Shown here piece by piece: positions 6,362 through 16,100 of a DNA stretch of 28,682 nucleotides (its first letter is position 1; every line of letters begins with the position of its first letter). Made by a program: the position numbers and the translations under genes. The notes under the pieces are model-generated. The model had not been told where the DNA came from. It saw nothing but the letters and a program-made list of their open reading frames with translations, and did no database searches. This DNA comes from an uncultured Paludibacter sp. Lineage in GTDB: Bacteria; Bacteroidota; Bacteroidia; Bacteroidales; Paludibacteraceae. The stretch spans positions 1 through 28,682 of the forward strand of contig CALFXE010000245.1 of the NCBI GenBank assembly GCA_937927845.1, given 5' to 3'.

Positions 6362-7063
6362 ATGAATAAGATACTCATCATAGAAGACGAACAACGTGTG
6401 GCAGACCTTCTCCGTCATGGATTGGAAGAAATGGGGTATCTGGCTTTTGTTGCATACGATGCTGAAATGGGATTAAGACTATTCCGGTCTGGGCAGTATG
6501 ACCTTGTGATTTCGGATATTGTGCTGCCGAAGATGAGCGGATTCGATTTAGTTAAAGAAATAAAAAAGCATAATAAAAATATTCCTGTCATCATGTTGAC
6601 TGCTTTGGGAACAACAGACGACAAACTGGAAGGTTTTGATGCCGGAGCGGACGATTATATGGTAAAACCTTTTGACATCCGGGAGTTAGAGGCAAGGGTC
6701 AGAGTTTTGCTCAAACGAGTAGTATCTGACGATGCCGGGCTACCGGAAAAGGAACTTACTTATGCCGACTTAGAGGTAAACCTGTTAATGAAAACCGTTT
6801 ACAGGGATAAACAGGAGATAAAGTTGACTCCCAAAGAGTTCAATCTGCTTACATACATGGTGCAAAATCCCGAAAGGGTGCTTTCCCGCACGGAAATAGC
6901 AGAAAAAGTGTGGGGGACACATTTTGATACTGGAACAAACTTTATAGATGTATATATCAACTATCTTAGAAAGAAGATAGACCGTGATTTTGATATAAAA
7001 TTGATTCACACAAAACCCGGCATGGGATTTATTCTACATTCGGAATATGAAAATCAGGCATAA
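6362..7063 (+). CDS. OmpR/PhoB-family response regulator
   Basis: A 233-residue DNA-binding response regulator. The receiver domain (1-120) has the acidic pocket E8/D9, phospho-acceptor D52 (LVISDIVLPKMSGFD), T80 and K102 (DDYMVKPFD). The winged-helix effector domain (about 130-230) carries LTPKEFNLLTYMVQNPERVL and the recognition segment FIDVYINYLRKKID, followed by the wing TKPGMGFIL. The downstream kinase gene overlaps it by 17 bp, so the two are translationally coupled. OmpR-type regulators bind tandem half-sites at about 11-bp spacing, and exactly such an array lies before mgtA (8541-8579). That makes this protein the likely activator of the metal island. It is not RteB, which is an NtrC-type regulator. 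Confidence 0.92.
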   Translation: MNKILIIEDEQRVADLLRHGLEEMGYLAFVAYDAEMGLRLFRSGQYDLVISDIVLPKMSGFDLVKEIKKHNKNIPVIMLTALGTTDDKLEGFDAGADDYMVKPFDIRELEARVRVLLKRVVSDDAGLPEKELTYADLEVNLLMKTVYRDKQEIKLTPKEFNLLTYMVQNPERVLSRTEIAEKVWGTHFDTGTNFIDVYINYLRKKIDRDFDIKLIHTKPGMGFILHSEYENQA

Positions 7064-8417
7064 ACTCACGCTAAGGTACACGGGAGTTACGGCGGTTGTT
7101 TTCTCCCTGTTTGTTCTGGCGGTTTACTTATATTCAGAACATAACCGCGAAAAAGAGTTTTTTCGCGACCTCACCCGTGAAGCGGTAACAAAAGCTAATT
7201 TATTTCTTAGCAAGAGTGTCGATTCAGAGATCATGCAATCCATATATCACAACAACCGGCAGTTTATTGACGAGGTAGAAGTTGCCGTTTACTCAACAGA
7301 TTTTCAGCTACTCTACCATGACGCACAAGAGATTGACATCATAAAAGAAACTCCGGAACTGATAAAAAACGTAATTCTGAAAAAAGAGCTGGAGTTTTAT
7401 GAAGGAAATTATCAGGGAGTTGCCATGATCTACTCCTATGAGGGAGTTGACTATGTAATTACTGCGGCTGCGTATGACGGATACGGTTATGCGAAACTGG
7501 ATAGCCTTGCCAAGTTGTTGATGATTCTGTGGCTTTCAAGTCTAGTTGTTCTTGCTGTTCTTGGTTATCTGTTGGCTCGCGCAGCATTACGCCCTGTTAG
7601 TAAAATCGTTGATGAAGTAGATGTTATCAGTGAATCGAATCTGGACACTCGTCTTGTTGTAAAAAAAGAACATGATGAGTTGGATGAGCTTTCCGAAACA
7701 TTCAACCAAATGCTTGATCGGTTGGAAGAATCATTCGACAACCAAAAAATGTTTGTAAGCAATGTCGCTCATGAACTGAGAACTCCATTGTCAGCTTTGG
7801 TTGCGGAGCTTGAAGTAGCCTTACTTCGTGAACAACGGACAGGTGAAGAATATAAGACTATTATTACCAATGCGCTGGGTGATGCTAAAAATCTAAAACA
7901 TCTGATAACCGGATTACTCGATTTGGCAAAAGCAAATTATGATTTCAATCAAATAACAACGGAAGAATTGAGATTGGATGAACTCCTTTTGGATGCCCGC
8001 GAAACGGTGCTTAAAGTCAACAGGGATTATTCCATTGATTTGATTTTTGACCAGAATGCAGAAGATGACCGTTTAATTACCGTAATGGGGAATGCTTATC
8101 TGTTAAAAACGGCCTTTGCCAATCTGATTGAGAATAACTGTAAGTTTTCAGAAAACAAATCTTCCGATGTTCAGATTTCGTTTTTTCAGGAAAATTCGAT
8201 TATTCGTTTTTCCGATAATGGAATAGGTATTTCTACGGAAGATATTGATAAGATATTTACTCCCTTCTACAGAGGGGCAAACAGTTCTCACAGCAAAGGA
8301 CAAGGCATCGGTATGACCTTGACACAAAAAATTATCCATCTCCATAGCGGAACAATCGTTATTCATTCCCGAACAGGAGAAGGAACAACTTTTGTTGTGG
8401 AGATTCCTCACATCTAA
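7047..8417 (+). CDS. Membrane-bound sensor histidine kinase
   Basis: A 456-residue HAMP-containing kinase. TM1 is at about 13-30 and TM2 at about 157-177, enclosing a periplasmic sensor of about 125 residues rich in acidic residues (for example YHDAQEIDIIKETPEL). Then come HAMP (about 178-232), the dimerisation/phospho-acceptor motif NVAHELRTPLSAL with H242, the N box near 358-366 (NLIENNCKFSENK), the G1 box FSDNGIGIS and the G2 box GQGIGMTL. All catalytic motifs are intact, so it should phosphorylate the preceding regulator. The ligand is not readable from sequence. Downstream Mg2+ transporter and metal efflux genes suggest divalent or toxic metal sensing, and an acidic sensor face is compatible with PhoQ-like cation sensing, but that is inference. 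Confidence 0.9.
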   Translation: MKIRHKLTLRYTGVTAVVFSLFVLAVYLYSEHNREKEFFRDLTREAVTKANLFLSKSVDSEIMQSIYHNNRQFIDEVEVAVYSTDFQLLYHDAQEIDIIKETPELIKNVILKKELEFYEGNYQGVAMIYSYEGVDYVITAAAYDGYGYAKLDSLAKLLMILWLSSLVVLAVLGYLLARAALRPVSKIVDEVDVISESNLDTRLVVKKEHDELDELSETFNQMLDRLEESFDNQKMFVSNVAHELRTPLSALVAELEVALLREQRTGEEYKTIITNALGDAKNLKHLITGLLDLAKANYDFNQITTEELRLDELLLDARETVLKVNRDYSIDLIFDQNAEDDRLITVMGNAYLLKTAFANLIENNCKFSENKSSDVQISFFQENSIIRFSDNGIGISTEDIDKIFTPFYRGANSSHSKGQGIGMTLTQKIIHLHSGTIVIHSRTGEGTTFVVEIPHI

Positions 8418-8529
8418 ATCTTTTTTAACATTCTTTATTACAGCCTGATTGTAGTTCAAAACTTTCGGGCTATATAATTATGCCTTTCTCCCTTTACAGG
8501 GTAATGGATAGCGGGTGAGCTTCACCGAA

Positions 8530-8610
8530 GCCTAACTCTTTTCTAATGGTTTTCTAATACCGTTCTAATGGTTTTCTAACTGCCCGGAAAATCTCATAGT
8601 CCTACTTTTG
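8530..8610 (+). promoter_or_regulatory. mgtA promoter with 11-bp-phased TTCTAA operator array
   Basis: TTCTAA occurs at 8541, 8552, 8563 and 8574, exactly 11 bp apart, with a degenerate GCCTAA in phase at 8530. The spacers alternate TGGTT/TACCG/TGGTT. The array ends 23 bp before a perfect -7 box TACTTTTG (8603-8610), where a -33 TTTG is missing. This is the geometry of a promoter that depends on an OmpR-family activator bound just upstream. The rest of the 217-bp gap after the kinase gene holds only short hairpins (CCCT/AGGG near 8490, GGTGA/TCACC near 8515). Confidence 0.75.
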
Positions 8611-8634
8611 CAGCAAATTAAAAAGTTGGAGATT

Positions 8635-11286
8635 ATGAAACTTTTCGGACGGAACAAAAAAAGAAATATCGGAAATAATTTCAACAGCGAAAAACTATTT
8701 CTTGCGGCTTCACAATCCAATAAGCAGATCTATTCTTTCCTTAACTCGCGTAAGGTTGGATTGTACAGCTCGGAAGCCGCCGAAAGGCTCAAAGAGTACG
8801 GTAAAAATGAAGTAGTATCGGAAAAAAACAACAATTGGTTTTCATTGCTGATAAAGGCCTTTTTCAATCCGTTTATCGGGATATTGATGTTTTTGGCATT
8901 AATATCCATTGTATTGGATGTGTTCTTAGCCGCACCCGACGAAAGGGAATGGATGACGGTCATTATCATTACTACGATGGTTACATTGAGTGGTCTGCTT
9001 CGTTTTTCCCAAGAGTGGAAATCCAATAAAGCGAGCGAAGCGCTCAAAAAAATGGTAACCAACAAAGCCTCCGTGTTCCGCAAAGGTGCAGAGATGTTTA
9101 TCGATATAAATATATCCGATTTGGTGCCGGGCGATGTGATATTCCTTTCGGCGGGCGATATGATTCCTGCCGATGTGCGGATTACGGAAGCGAAAGACTT
9201 GTTTGTCAGCCAATCATCACTTACGGGAGAGTCAGACGCTGTGGAAAAAACACCCGAATTGCAAGAAAACACCAAAACGGGAAGCGTAATCGAACTCAAC
9301 AACATCTGTTTTATGGGGTCAAACGTGATAAGTGGCGCCGCCAAAGCGGTTGTTGTTAGCACGGGCAACGACACTTATTTGGGTACAATTGCCAAAAGCA
9401 TTGTGGGGCGGCGGGCGCAAACGAGCTTTGACAAAGGGATTAACAACGTCAGTCTTCTGCTGATACGGTTTATGTTGGTGATGGTGCCTTTCGTGTTCTT
9501 TATCAATGGATTTACCAAAGGCGACTGGTTCGAGGCATTCATTTTTGCCATTTCGGTAGCCGTGGGATTGACACCTGAAATGCTTCCGATGATTGTTACA
9601 TCCAACCTTGCCAAAGGAGCGGTTACGATGGCAAAACGCAAAACAATTATCAAAAACCTTAATTCCATTCAGGGTTTTGGTGCGATGAATATTCTTTGTA
9701 CCGACAAAACAGGCACACTGACCCTTGACAAAATTGTGTTGGAGCGCTATCTGGATATGTCGGGCAAAGAAGATGTCCGCGTATTACGCCACGCTTATTT
9801 CAACAGCTTTTTCCAAACAGGATTGAAAAACTTGATGGATCAGGCGATACTGTCGCACACCGTCGAACTCGGTTTTGAGAATCTAGAAAAAGATTATACG
9901 AAGATAGACGAAATACCTTTCGACTTTACCCGCCGCCGAATGTCGGTCGTAGTTGAGGATGCATACGGTAAATGTCAGATTATCACCAAAGGTGCGGTGG
10001 AAGAGATGTTGAATATCTGCTCACACATAGAAATAAACGGAAAAGTGGTCGAAATTGATGACAAGTTGTGCTCCCTTGCTTTATTGGACGCTTCTAAGCT
10101 CAACAAAGAAGGTTTACGGGTTATTGCCCTTGCTCATAAAAGTTGGGTGGAAAAAGACCACAGTTTTGATGTTGCCGACGAGTCGGATATGGTGCTTATC
10201 GGACTATTGGCATTTTTAGACCCGCCTAAGGCTTCCGCTTCGAGCGCCATAAAGCAGTTGCACGAACACGGCGTGGAGGTAAAAGTGTTGTCTGGCGATA
10301 CCGAAGGCGTTGTGAAAACGATCTGCCGTCAAGTTGGCGTGGATACTGAATACACTCTGACAGGCAGTCAGATAGAAAATATGAGTGATGAAGAATTGTC
10401 GGGAAAAATCGTCCGTACAAAAGTATTTGCCAAACTTACGCCGATGCAAAAAACGCGTATTATCAAGATGTTGCAAGAGCAAGGTAATACGGTGGGTTTC
10501 TTGGGAGACGGCATAAACGATGCTTCTGCGCTTCGCCAATCCGATATAGGTATCTCGGTGGACACAGCCGTTGACATTGCGAAGGAAAGTGCCGACATTA
10601 TTTTGTTGGAAAAAGACTTGATGGTGCTTGAAGAAGGTGTTATCGAAGGACGCAAAATTTTCGGCAATATTATGAAATATATTAAAATGACGGCAAGTTC
10701 TAATTTCGGGAATATGTTCAGCGTATTGGTGGCAAGCGCGTTTTTACCCTTCCTGCCGATGTTGCCGATTCATTTACTCATTCAAAATCTGCTTTACGAT
10801 ATTTCGCAAATCACGATACCGTTCGACAATGTGGATAAAGAATATCTGGCGAAACCGCGCAAATGGGATGCGTCCGACCTAAAACGCTTTATGATACATA
10901 TCGGGCCTATCAGTTCCATTTTCGATATTGCCACTTATTTGGTTATGTGGTACGTGTTCCACTGTACCAATCCCGATATGCAATCCTTGTTCCAATCGGG
11001 CTGGTTTATCGAAGGCTTGCTTTCACAAACATTGATTGTGCACATGATACGCACACGGAAGATACCGTTCATCCAAAGTCGAGCTTCACGGCCTGTAATG
11101 ATAACCACATTCGCGATAATGGCAATAGGTATCGCCATTCCGTTCACATCATTGGGCGCGTCAATCGGGCTTACACCGCTTCCTTGGACGTATTTTCCAT
11201 GGTTGGTCGGAATACTTTTAGGATATTGTTTCTTAACACAAATTCTAAAAGGTTGGTATGTCAAGAAATATCAAAGATGGTTGTAA
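8635..11286 (+). CDS. mgtA: Magnesium-translocating P-type ATPase MgtA
   Basis: An 883-residue P3B-type ATPase that brings Mg2+ into the cytoplasm at the cost of ATP. An N-terminal cation-ATPase domain precedes the actuator with SSLTGESDAVEKTP. The MgtA/MgtB hallmark GLTPEMLPMIVTSNLAKGAV is in the membrane core. The phosphorylation motif CTDKTGTLTLD has D357, the nucleotide-binding domain has ITKGAVEEML, the hinge has GDGINDASALRQSDIGIS, and a C-terminal block of four or so membrane helices follows. Length agrees with E. coli MgtA (898). I start at the ATG at 8635, because the upstream TTG at 8608 falls inside the -7 promoter box. mgtC follows after 24 bp. Tandem regulator sites upstream suggest control by the adjacent two-component system. 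Confidence 0.93.
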   Translation: MKLFGRNKKRNIGNNFNSEKLFLAASQSNKQIYSFLNSRKVGLYSSEAAERLKEYGKNEVVSEKNNNWFSLLIKAFFNPFIGILMFLALISIVLDVFLAAPDEREWMTVIIITTMVTLSGLLRFSQEWKSNKASEALKKMVTNKASVFRKGAEMFIDINISDLVPGDVIFLSAGDMIPADVRITEAKDLFVSQSSLTGESDAVEKTPELQENTKTGSVIELNNICFMGSNVISGAAKAVVVSTGNDTYLGTIAKSIVGRRAQTSFDKGINNVSLLLIRFMLVMVPFVFFINGFTKGDWFEAFIFAISVAVGLTPEMLPMIVTSNLAKGAVTMAKRKTIIKNLNSIQGFGAMNILCTDKTGTLTLDKIVLERYLDMSGKEDVRVLRHAYFNSFFQTGLKNLMDQAILSHTVELGFENLEKDYTKIDEIPFDFTRRRMSVVVEDAYGKCQIITKGAVEEMLNICSHIEINGKVVEIDDKLCSLALLDASKLNKEGLRVIALAHKSWVEKDHSFDVADESDMVLIGLLAFLDPPKASASSAIKQLHEHGVEVKVLSGDTEGVVKTICRQVGVDTEYTLTGSQIENMSDEELSGKIVRTKVFAKLTPMQKTRIIKMLQEQGNTVGFLGDGINDASALRQSDIGISVDTAVDIAKESADIILLEKDLMVLEEGVIEGRKIFGNIMKYIKMTASSNFGNMFSVLVASAFLPFLPMLPIHLLIQNLLYDISQITIPFDNVDKEYLAKPRKWDASDLKRFMIHIGPISSIFDIATYLVMWYVFHCTNPDMQSLFQSGWFIEGLLSQTLIVHMIRTRKIPFIQSRASRPVMITTFAIMAIGIAIPFTSLGASIGLTPLPWTYFPWLVGILLGYCFLTQILKGWYVKKYQRWL

Positions 11287-11310
11287 ACAGTATTATTCTC
11301 ATTTTCAGTT

Positions 11311-12006
11311 ATGTTTTCATTTATTCTCAACATAGGATTAGCCCTGATATTAGGCATCTGTATAGGGCTTGAACGGCAGTTGCGTCAGCGTGTGGCAGGT
11401 CTTCGCACCAATGCGCTGGTAGCTTTGGGAGCTGCCGTGTTTATGGTGATGGCTTGCCGTATAGGCGGCGACGCAACGGGACGAATCGCGTCGTACATCA
11501 TCAGCGGAATAGGATTCTTGGGAGCGGGCGTGATACTCAAAGACGGTGCTTCGATAAGAGGATTGAACACGGCGGCTACTTTGTGGTGTACCGCTGCCAT
11601 CGGAGCTTTTTGCGGACTCGGTTACATTTATGAACCGATAATAAGTACAGTGCTGATTATTTCGGTGCATTTACTATTGCGTCCGCTGTCGGTGAAAATA
11701 ATGAAACGCAGCCGATTAGTTGATACGGAATCGGAAGAATACCACTATAAATTTATTGCCCGTTGCAAAGAATCGGTCGAAAATCACGTGCGTGTGCTGT
11801 TTATCCAATATATAAGAAACAATAATGAATTGATGCTGCACGCCCTCAGCAGTTACGATGCGGAAGCCCCTTCGGTTGCGATTATCGAAGCCGAAATTAT
11901 AAGTATGTCAAAACAGGACGCGGAAATTGAAAAAATCGCGTCTTTCCTCACACTTGAAGGCGGTGTGTCAAGTATCAAATGGGAAGTCAGCAATTTAAAA
12001 GAATAA
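11311..12006 (+). CDS. mgtC: MgtC/SapB family membrane protein
   Basis: A 231-residue protein with the MgtC/SapB membrane domain in residues 1-135. It has FILNIGLALILGICIGLERQ with the conserved ERQ, then GLRTNALVALGAA, SGIGFLGAGVILKDGASIRG and GLNTAATLWCTAAIGAFCGLG. These are the signature stretches of the family. Residues 145-231 form a soluble ACT-like C-terminal domain, as in Salmonella MgtC. MgtC proteins support growth at low Mg2+, often by modulating the F-type ATPase rather than by transport. Its position 24 bp after mgtA implies one transcript, and the pairing of mgtA with mgtC under a two-component system recalls PhoPQ regulons. Confidence 0.9.
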   Translation: MFSFILNIGLALILGICIGLERQLRQRVAGLRTNALVALGAAVFMVMACRIGGDATGRIASYIISGIGFLGAGVILKDGASIRGLNTAATLWCTAAIGAFCGLGYIYEPIISTVLIISVHLLLRPLSVKIMKRSRLVDTESEEYHYKFIARCKESVENHVRVLFIQYIRNNNELMLHALSSYDAEAPSVAIIEAEIISMSKQDAEIEKIASFLTLEGGVSSIKWEVSNLKE

Positions 12007-12041
12007 AGTTTTAAAATATAATTAATGTAAAATTGGAAGTC

Positions 12042-13142
12042 ATGAGAAAGAATTCATTCGTAATCCTGCTTTTATTAGTGGTTGCCACTACCGCTTGCAG
12101 GCAAAATTCTTCGGAACAAGAAAGCAAGTCGTACTCCATCAAAGGCGATATGGTATATGTAAACGACAAGATACTGTTCGACAGGATTAAAACGGACAAA
12201 GTGTCTTACGAATCTGTTGTGAAAGAGGTTATTACTGCCGGAACCGTACAGGCAATTCCCACTCAGTTTGCCTATATCGCGCCACCTTTTCCGGGACGCG
12301 TAACAAAATCGCACGTCCGCTTGGGGCAGTTCGTAAAAGCCAATACGCCTTTATTTGAAATATCATCGCCCGATTTTACCGCCGCGCAAAAAGAGTTTTA
12401 TCAGGCGCAGTCGGAACGCGAACTTGCACAAAAAGATTTGCAACGCAAGCAGGACTTGATTAAAAACGGCGTAGGCTCGCAAAGGGAATTGGAAGAAGCA
12501 CAAAACGCGCTCACAATTGCCGAAAAAGAGTACGAAAATGCGGTATCAGCATTGAACGTTTATCAAACAAATCCGCAAAATATGGTATTGGGACAATCCT
12601 TGGTTATTCGCGCGCCTATTTCGGGCAATGTGATTGAAACCAACATCGTTACAGGACAATACATAAGCAGCGACTCAGATCCTGTTGCAACAGTTGCCGA
12701 CCTGAGCAAAGTGTGGATAGTGGCGCAGGTAAAGGAAAGAGACTTGCGTTTCATTCACGAGGGCGACGATATGGACATTCACATTTCCGCTTATCAGGAC
12801 AAAATAGTGAAAGGAAAGGTGTTTCGCATGGACGAGGCAGTCGATGAAGAAACGCGCTCTATTAAAGTACTTTCCATCTGCGACAACAGCGACGGCTTGC
12901 TCAAATTGGGAATGTACGCCACCGTGCATTTTCTTGACAAACCGACCGACTGCATCGTAATTCCTGAAAAAGCCTTGTTGCAGGACGAAAACAACAGTTT
13001 CGTGTTCGTGCAAAAAGGAGAAAACCAATTTGTGAAAACACAAGTGGAAACATCGGGGGGCAAAGACGGCAAAGCCATTGTAACAAAAGGACTTGATAAA
13101 AACGACGTAATCATCAGCGAAGGCGGTTATTACCTAAAATAA
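12042..13142 (+). CDS. Periplasmic adaptor (membrane fusion) subunit of RND metal efflux
   Basis: A 366-residue HlyD/CusB-like adaptor that bridges the inner-membrane pump and outer-membrane channel. The N-terminus is a lipoprotein-like signal (KNSFVILLLLVVATTAC), with C as the probable lipidated residue, although the -3 position is T rather than the usual L. The lipoyl/barrel-sandwich half-motif PPFPGRVTKSHVRLGQFVKANTP, an alpha-hairpin (about 115-180, KEFYQAQSERELAQKDLQRK...), the second lipoyl half APISGNVIETNIVTGQYI and a beta-barrel domain follow in the family order. I use the ATG at 12042 rather than the TTG nine bases earlier. No His- or Met-rich metal-chaperone extension is present. 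It lies 35 bp after mgtC and 10 bp before the pump gene. Confidence 0.88.
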   Translation: MRKNSFVILLLLVVATTACRQNSSEQESKSYSIKGDMVYVNDKILFDRIKTDKVSYESVVKEVITAGTVQAIPTQFAYIAPPFPGRVTKSHVRLGQFVKANTPLFEISSPDFTAAQKEFYQAQSERELAQKDLQRKQDLIKNGVGSQRELEEAQNALTIAEKEYENAVSALNVYQTNPQNMVLGQSLVIRAPISGNVIETNIVTGQYISSDSDPVATVADLSKVWIVAQVKERDLRFIHEGDDMDIHISAYQDKIVKGKVFRMDEAVDEETRSIKVLSICDNSDGLLKLGMYATVHFLDKPTDCIVIPEKALLQDENNSFVFVQKGENQFVKTQVETSGGKDGKAIVTKGLDKNDVIISEGGYYLK

Positions 13143-13152
13143 GATTTATCAC

Positions 13153-16100
13153 ATGAAAAAAAATAACTTAATGTTGACAGTTATACAAAAACGCTGGATA
13201 ATAGCCGCGTTGTTTGTATTGATGGCTTTCTTCGGCTACTATTCGTGGAAACAGCTATCCATTGAGGCTTATCCCGATATTGCCGACGTAACCTCGCAGG
13301 TCGTTACGCAAGTACCCGGTCTTGCCGCCGAGGAGATAGAGCAACAGATTACCATACCCATCGAACGCGCATTGAACGGACTTCCCGGTATGCACGTGAT
13401 GCGGAGCAAAAGCACCTTCGGCCTTTCCATGATTACCATCGTGTTTGAAGACGGAACCGAAGATTATTGGAGCCGCCAACGGGTACAGGAGCGGCTGAAC
13501 GAAGTGGAACTGCCATACGACGCGGTTGCCGCACTCGACCCCCTGACTTCGCCTACCGGCGAAATATACCGCTACATCATTGAGAGCGATAACCATTCAC
13601 TTCGAGAAATTACCGATTTGCAGAATTGGGTCATTATTCCACGCATAAAACAGGTGCCTGGCGTTGCCGATGTGAGTAATTTTGGAGGGATAACCACGCA
13701 ATACCAAATTGAAATAGATCCGCAAAAATTAGAACAATACCATTTGTCGCTGGACGATGTGATTGAGGCGGTAGAAAACAACAACTCGAATGTGGGCGGA
13801 AGTATTTTGAATCGTGGCAACTTGGGATATGTGGTGCGTGGAATCGGGCTGATTACCGATTTGGACGATTTGGGAAAAATCGTTGTCAGTTCCGAAAAAG
13901 GCGTACCCATTCTGTTGAACGATTTGGGAAAACTGAAATACGGAAACCTCGAACGTAAAGGCGTTTTCGGATATACCGACCATAAACGCGAATATTCCGA
14001 AAGTATCGAAGGAATTGTGTTGCTGTTGAAACACGAAAATCCGTCGAAAGTGCTTGATGGCATTCACGAAGCGGTAGACGAACTGAACAACGAAATATTG
14101 CCCGAAGGCGCGCGTATCCACGCCTTTCTCGACCGTACCAACTTGGTCGAAACTACGCTGAATACCGTTTCGCATACCCTGCTCGAAGGTATGGCGCTGG
14201 TTATCATCGTGCTGATTGTTTTCCTCGGCAGTTGGCGCGGAGCTTTGCTCGTTGCGGTAACCATTCCTTTGTCGCTCTTGTTCGCGTTTATTATGATGCA
14301 CTTTACGAATATCCCCGCGAACTTGCTGTCATTGGGGGCCATCGACTTCGGTATCATTGTGGACGGTGCCATTGTGATGATGGAAACAATATTGAAGAAG
14401 CGGGAGGATAATCCTGGGCAACCGTTCGAAGAAGAAAATATTACCAAACGGGTTATGCAGGTTGCAAAACCGATATTGTTTGCTACCATCATCATTATTA
14501 CGGCTTATCTGCCTTTGTTCGCTTTCGAGCGTGTGGAGCGTAAACTGTTTACGCCGATGGCTTTTACCGTAGGCTATGCCTTGATTGGAGCGTTGTTGGT
14601 GGCGATGTTCCTTATCCCCGGAATGGGATATGCCATATATCGTAAACCGCAGAAGATTTACCACAACAAATGGCTCGAAAAGCTGACAGAAATGTACTCG
14701 AACGCGATTAAAAAAGTCGTAAAAAAGCCAAAAGGAATTATCGCTTCGGTGGTAGTTATATTTATCGCCGCATTGGGCTTGACCGTCATTGTGGGAAAAG
14801 ATTTTCTACCGTCGCTCGATGAAGGTTCTATCTGGTTGCAGGTAAATCTGCCACCCGGAATAACGGTCGAAAAATCACGTGAACTATCCGACACGCTTCG
14901 CCAACGCACGATGAAATATCCCGAAGTAACCTATATCGCGGTTCAGGCAGGTCGAAATGACGACGGAACCGATCCTTTCACACCGTCGCATTTTGAAGTA
15001 TCGGTGGGAATCAAACCGTACAGCGAATGGCCACGCGGAAAGACCAAAAATGACCTGATAAACGAGCTTGCCGCCGAATACGAAACACTGCCCGGTTTCA
15101 GGGTTGGTTTCAGCCAGCCAATGATTGACGGTGTGATGGACAAAATATCAGGAGCGCATAGCGAGTTGGTGGTAAAAGTATATGGCGATGATTTCAGAGA
15201 AACACGCCGTATTGCCGAAGAAGTGTTGTCGGTGCTCGAAACGGTAAAAGGAGCTGTTGACCTCGACATCGACCAAGAACCGCCATTGCCTCAGTTGCAG
15301 ATTCATATGAACCGCGATGCCATTGCCCGCTACGGATTGAATGTTTCCGATGTCAGCAATCTGATAGAAATAGCTATTGGCGGAAAAGCCATTTCGCAAA
15401 TATTTCAGGATGACAGGGTTTATGACATCACTTGTAAATACAAAGAAGAAGCCCGTAACTCGGTAGATAAAATAGCCGGATTGATGCTCACATCGTCCAC
15501 AGGCGCAAAAATTCCGTTGTCGCAAGTTGCCGATATTTCGCTGAGCACAGGCGAAAGTACCATCACAAGGGAAATGAACAAACGACACCTGACCGTGAAA
15601 CTGAATTTGCGCGAACGTGATTTGGGTTCTTTCCTTAAAGACGCTCAATCGGCTATCGAAAATAACGTAAACTACGACCATCACAAATATCAGGTAAAAT
15701 GGGGCGGACAGTTTGAAAATCAAAACCGTGCCTACTCGCGTCTGACAGTGATTGTTCCGTTGGCATTGGCAATTATGTTTATTCTCTTGTACGCCGCCTT
15801 CGGCAAATTCCGTCAGGCAGGATTGGTGTTGTGCATCGTTCCGCTGGCTATTTTCGGAGGAATGTTGGCGCTGAATGTTCGAGGAATGACTTTGAACGTA
15901 TCGTCGGCAGTAGGTTTTATCGCCTTGTTTGGTGTCGCCATACAAAACGGTGTGATTATGATTTCGCACATCAACAATCTGCGTAAAGACGGTATGGATT
16001 TGTTCAGTGCAGTTACGGACGGTGCACGGCACCGATTTCGTCCCGTATTGATGACTGCCACCGTTGCTGTGCTCGGACTTCTGCCCGCATCACTGGCAAC

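Noticed and set aside
6362..8417. The two-component pair as RteA/RteB of CTnDOT
   Set aside because: RteB is an NtrC-type regulator with a sigma-54 ATPase domain; this regulator is a two-domain OmpR type and the genes border metal transporters.
8608..8634. TTG at 8608 as mgtA start
   Set aside because: The codon is part of the TACTTTTG promoter box; the ATG at 8635 gives the expected length.
13255..16061. Several long open frames antisense to the RND pump gene
   Set aside because: They follow from the higher GC content and codon bias of the pump gene and show no protein-family features.
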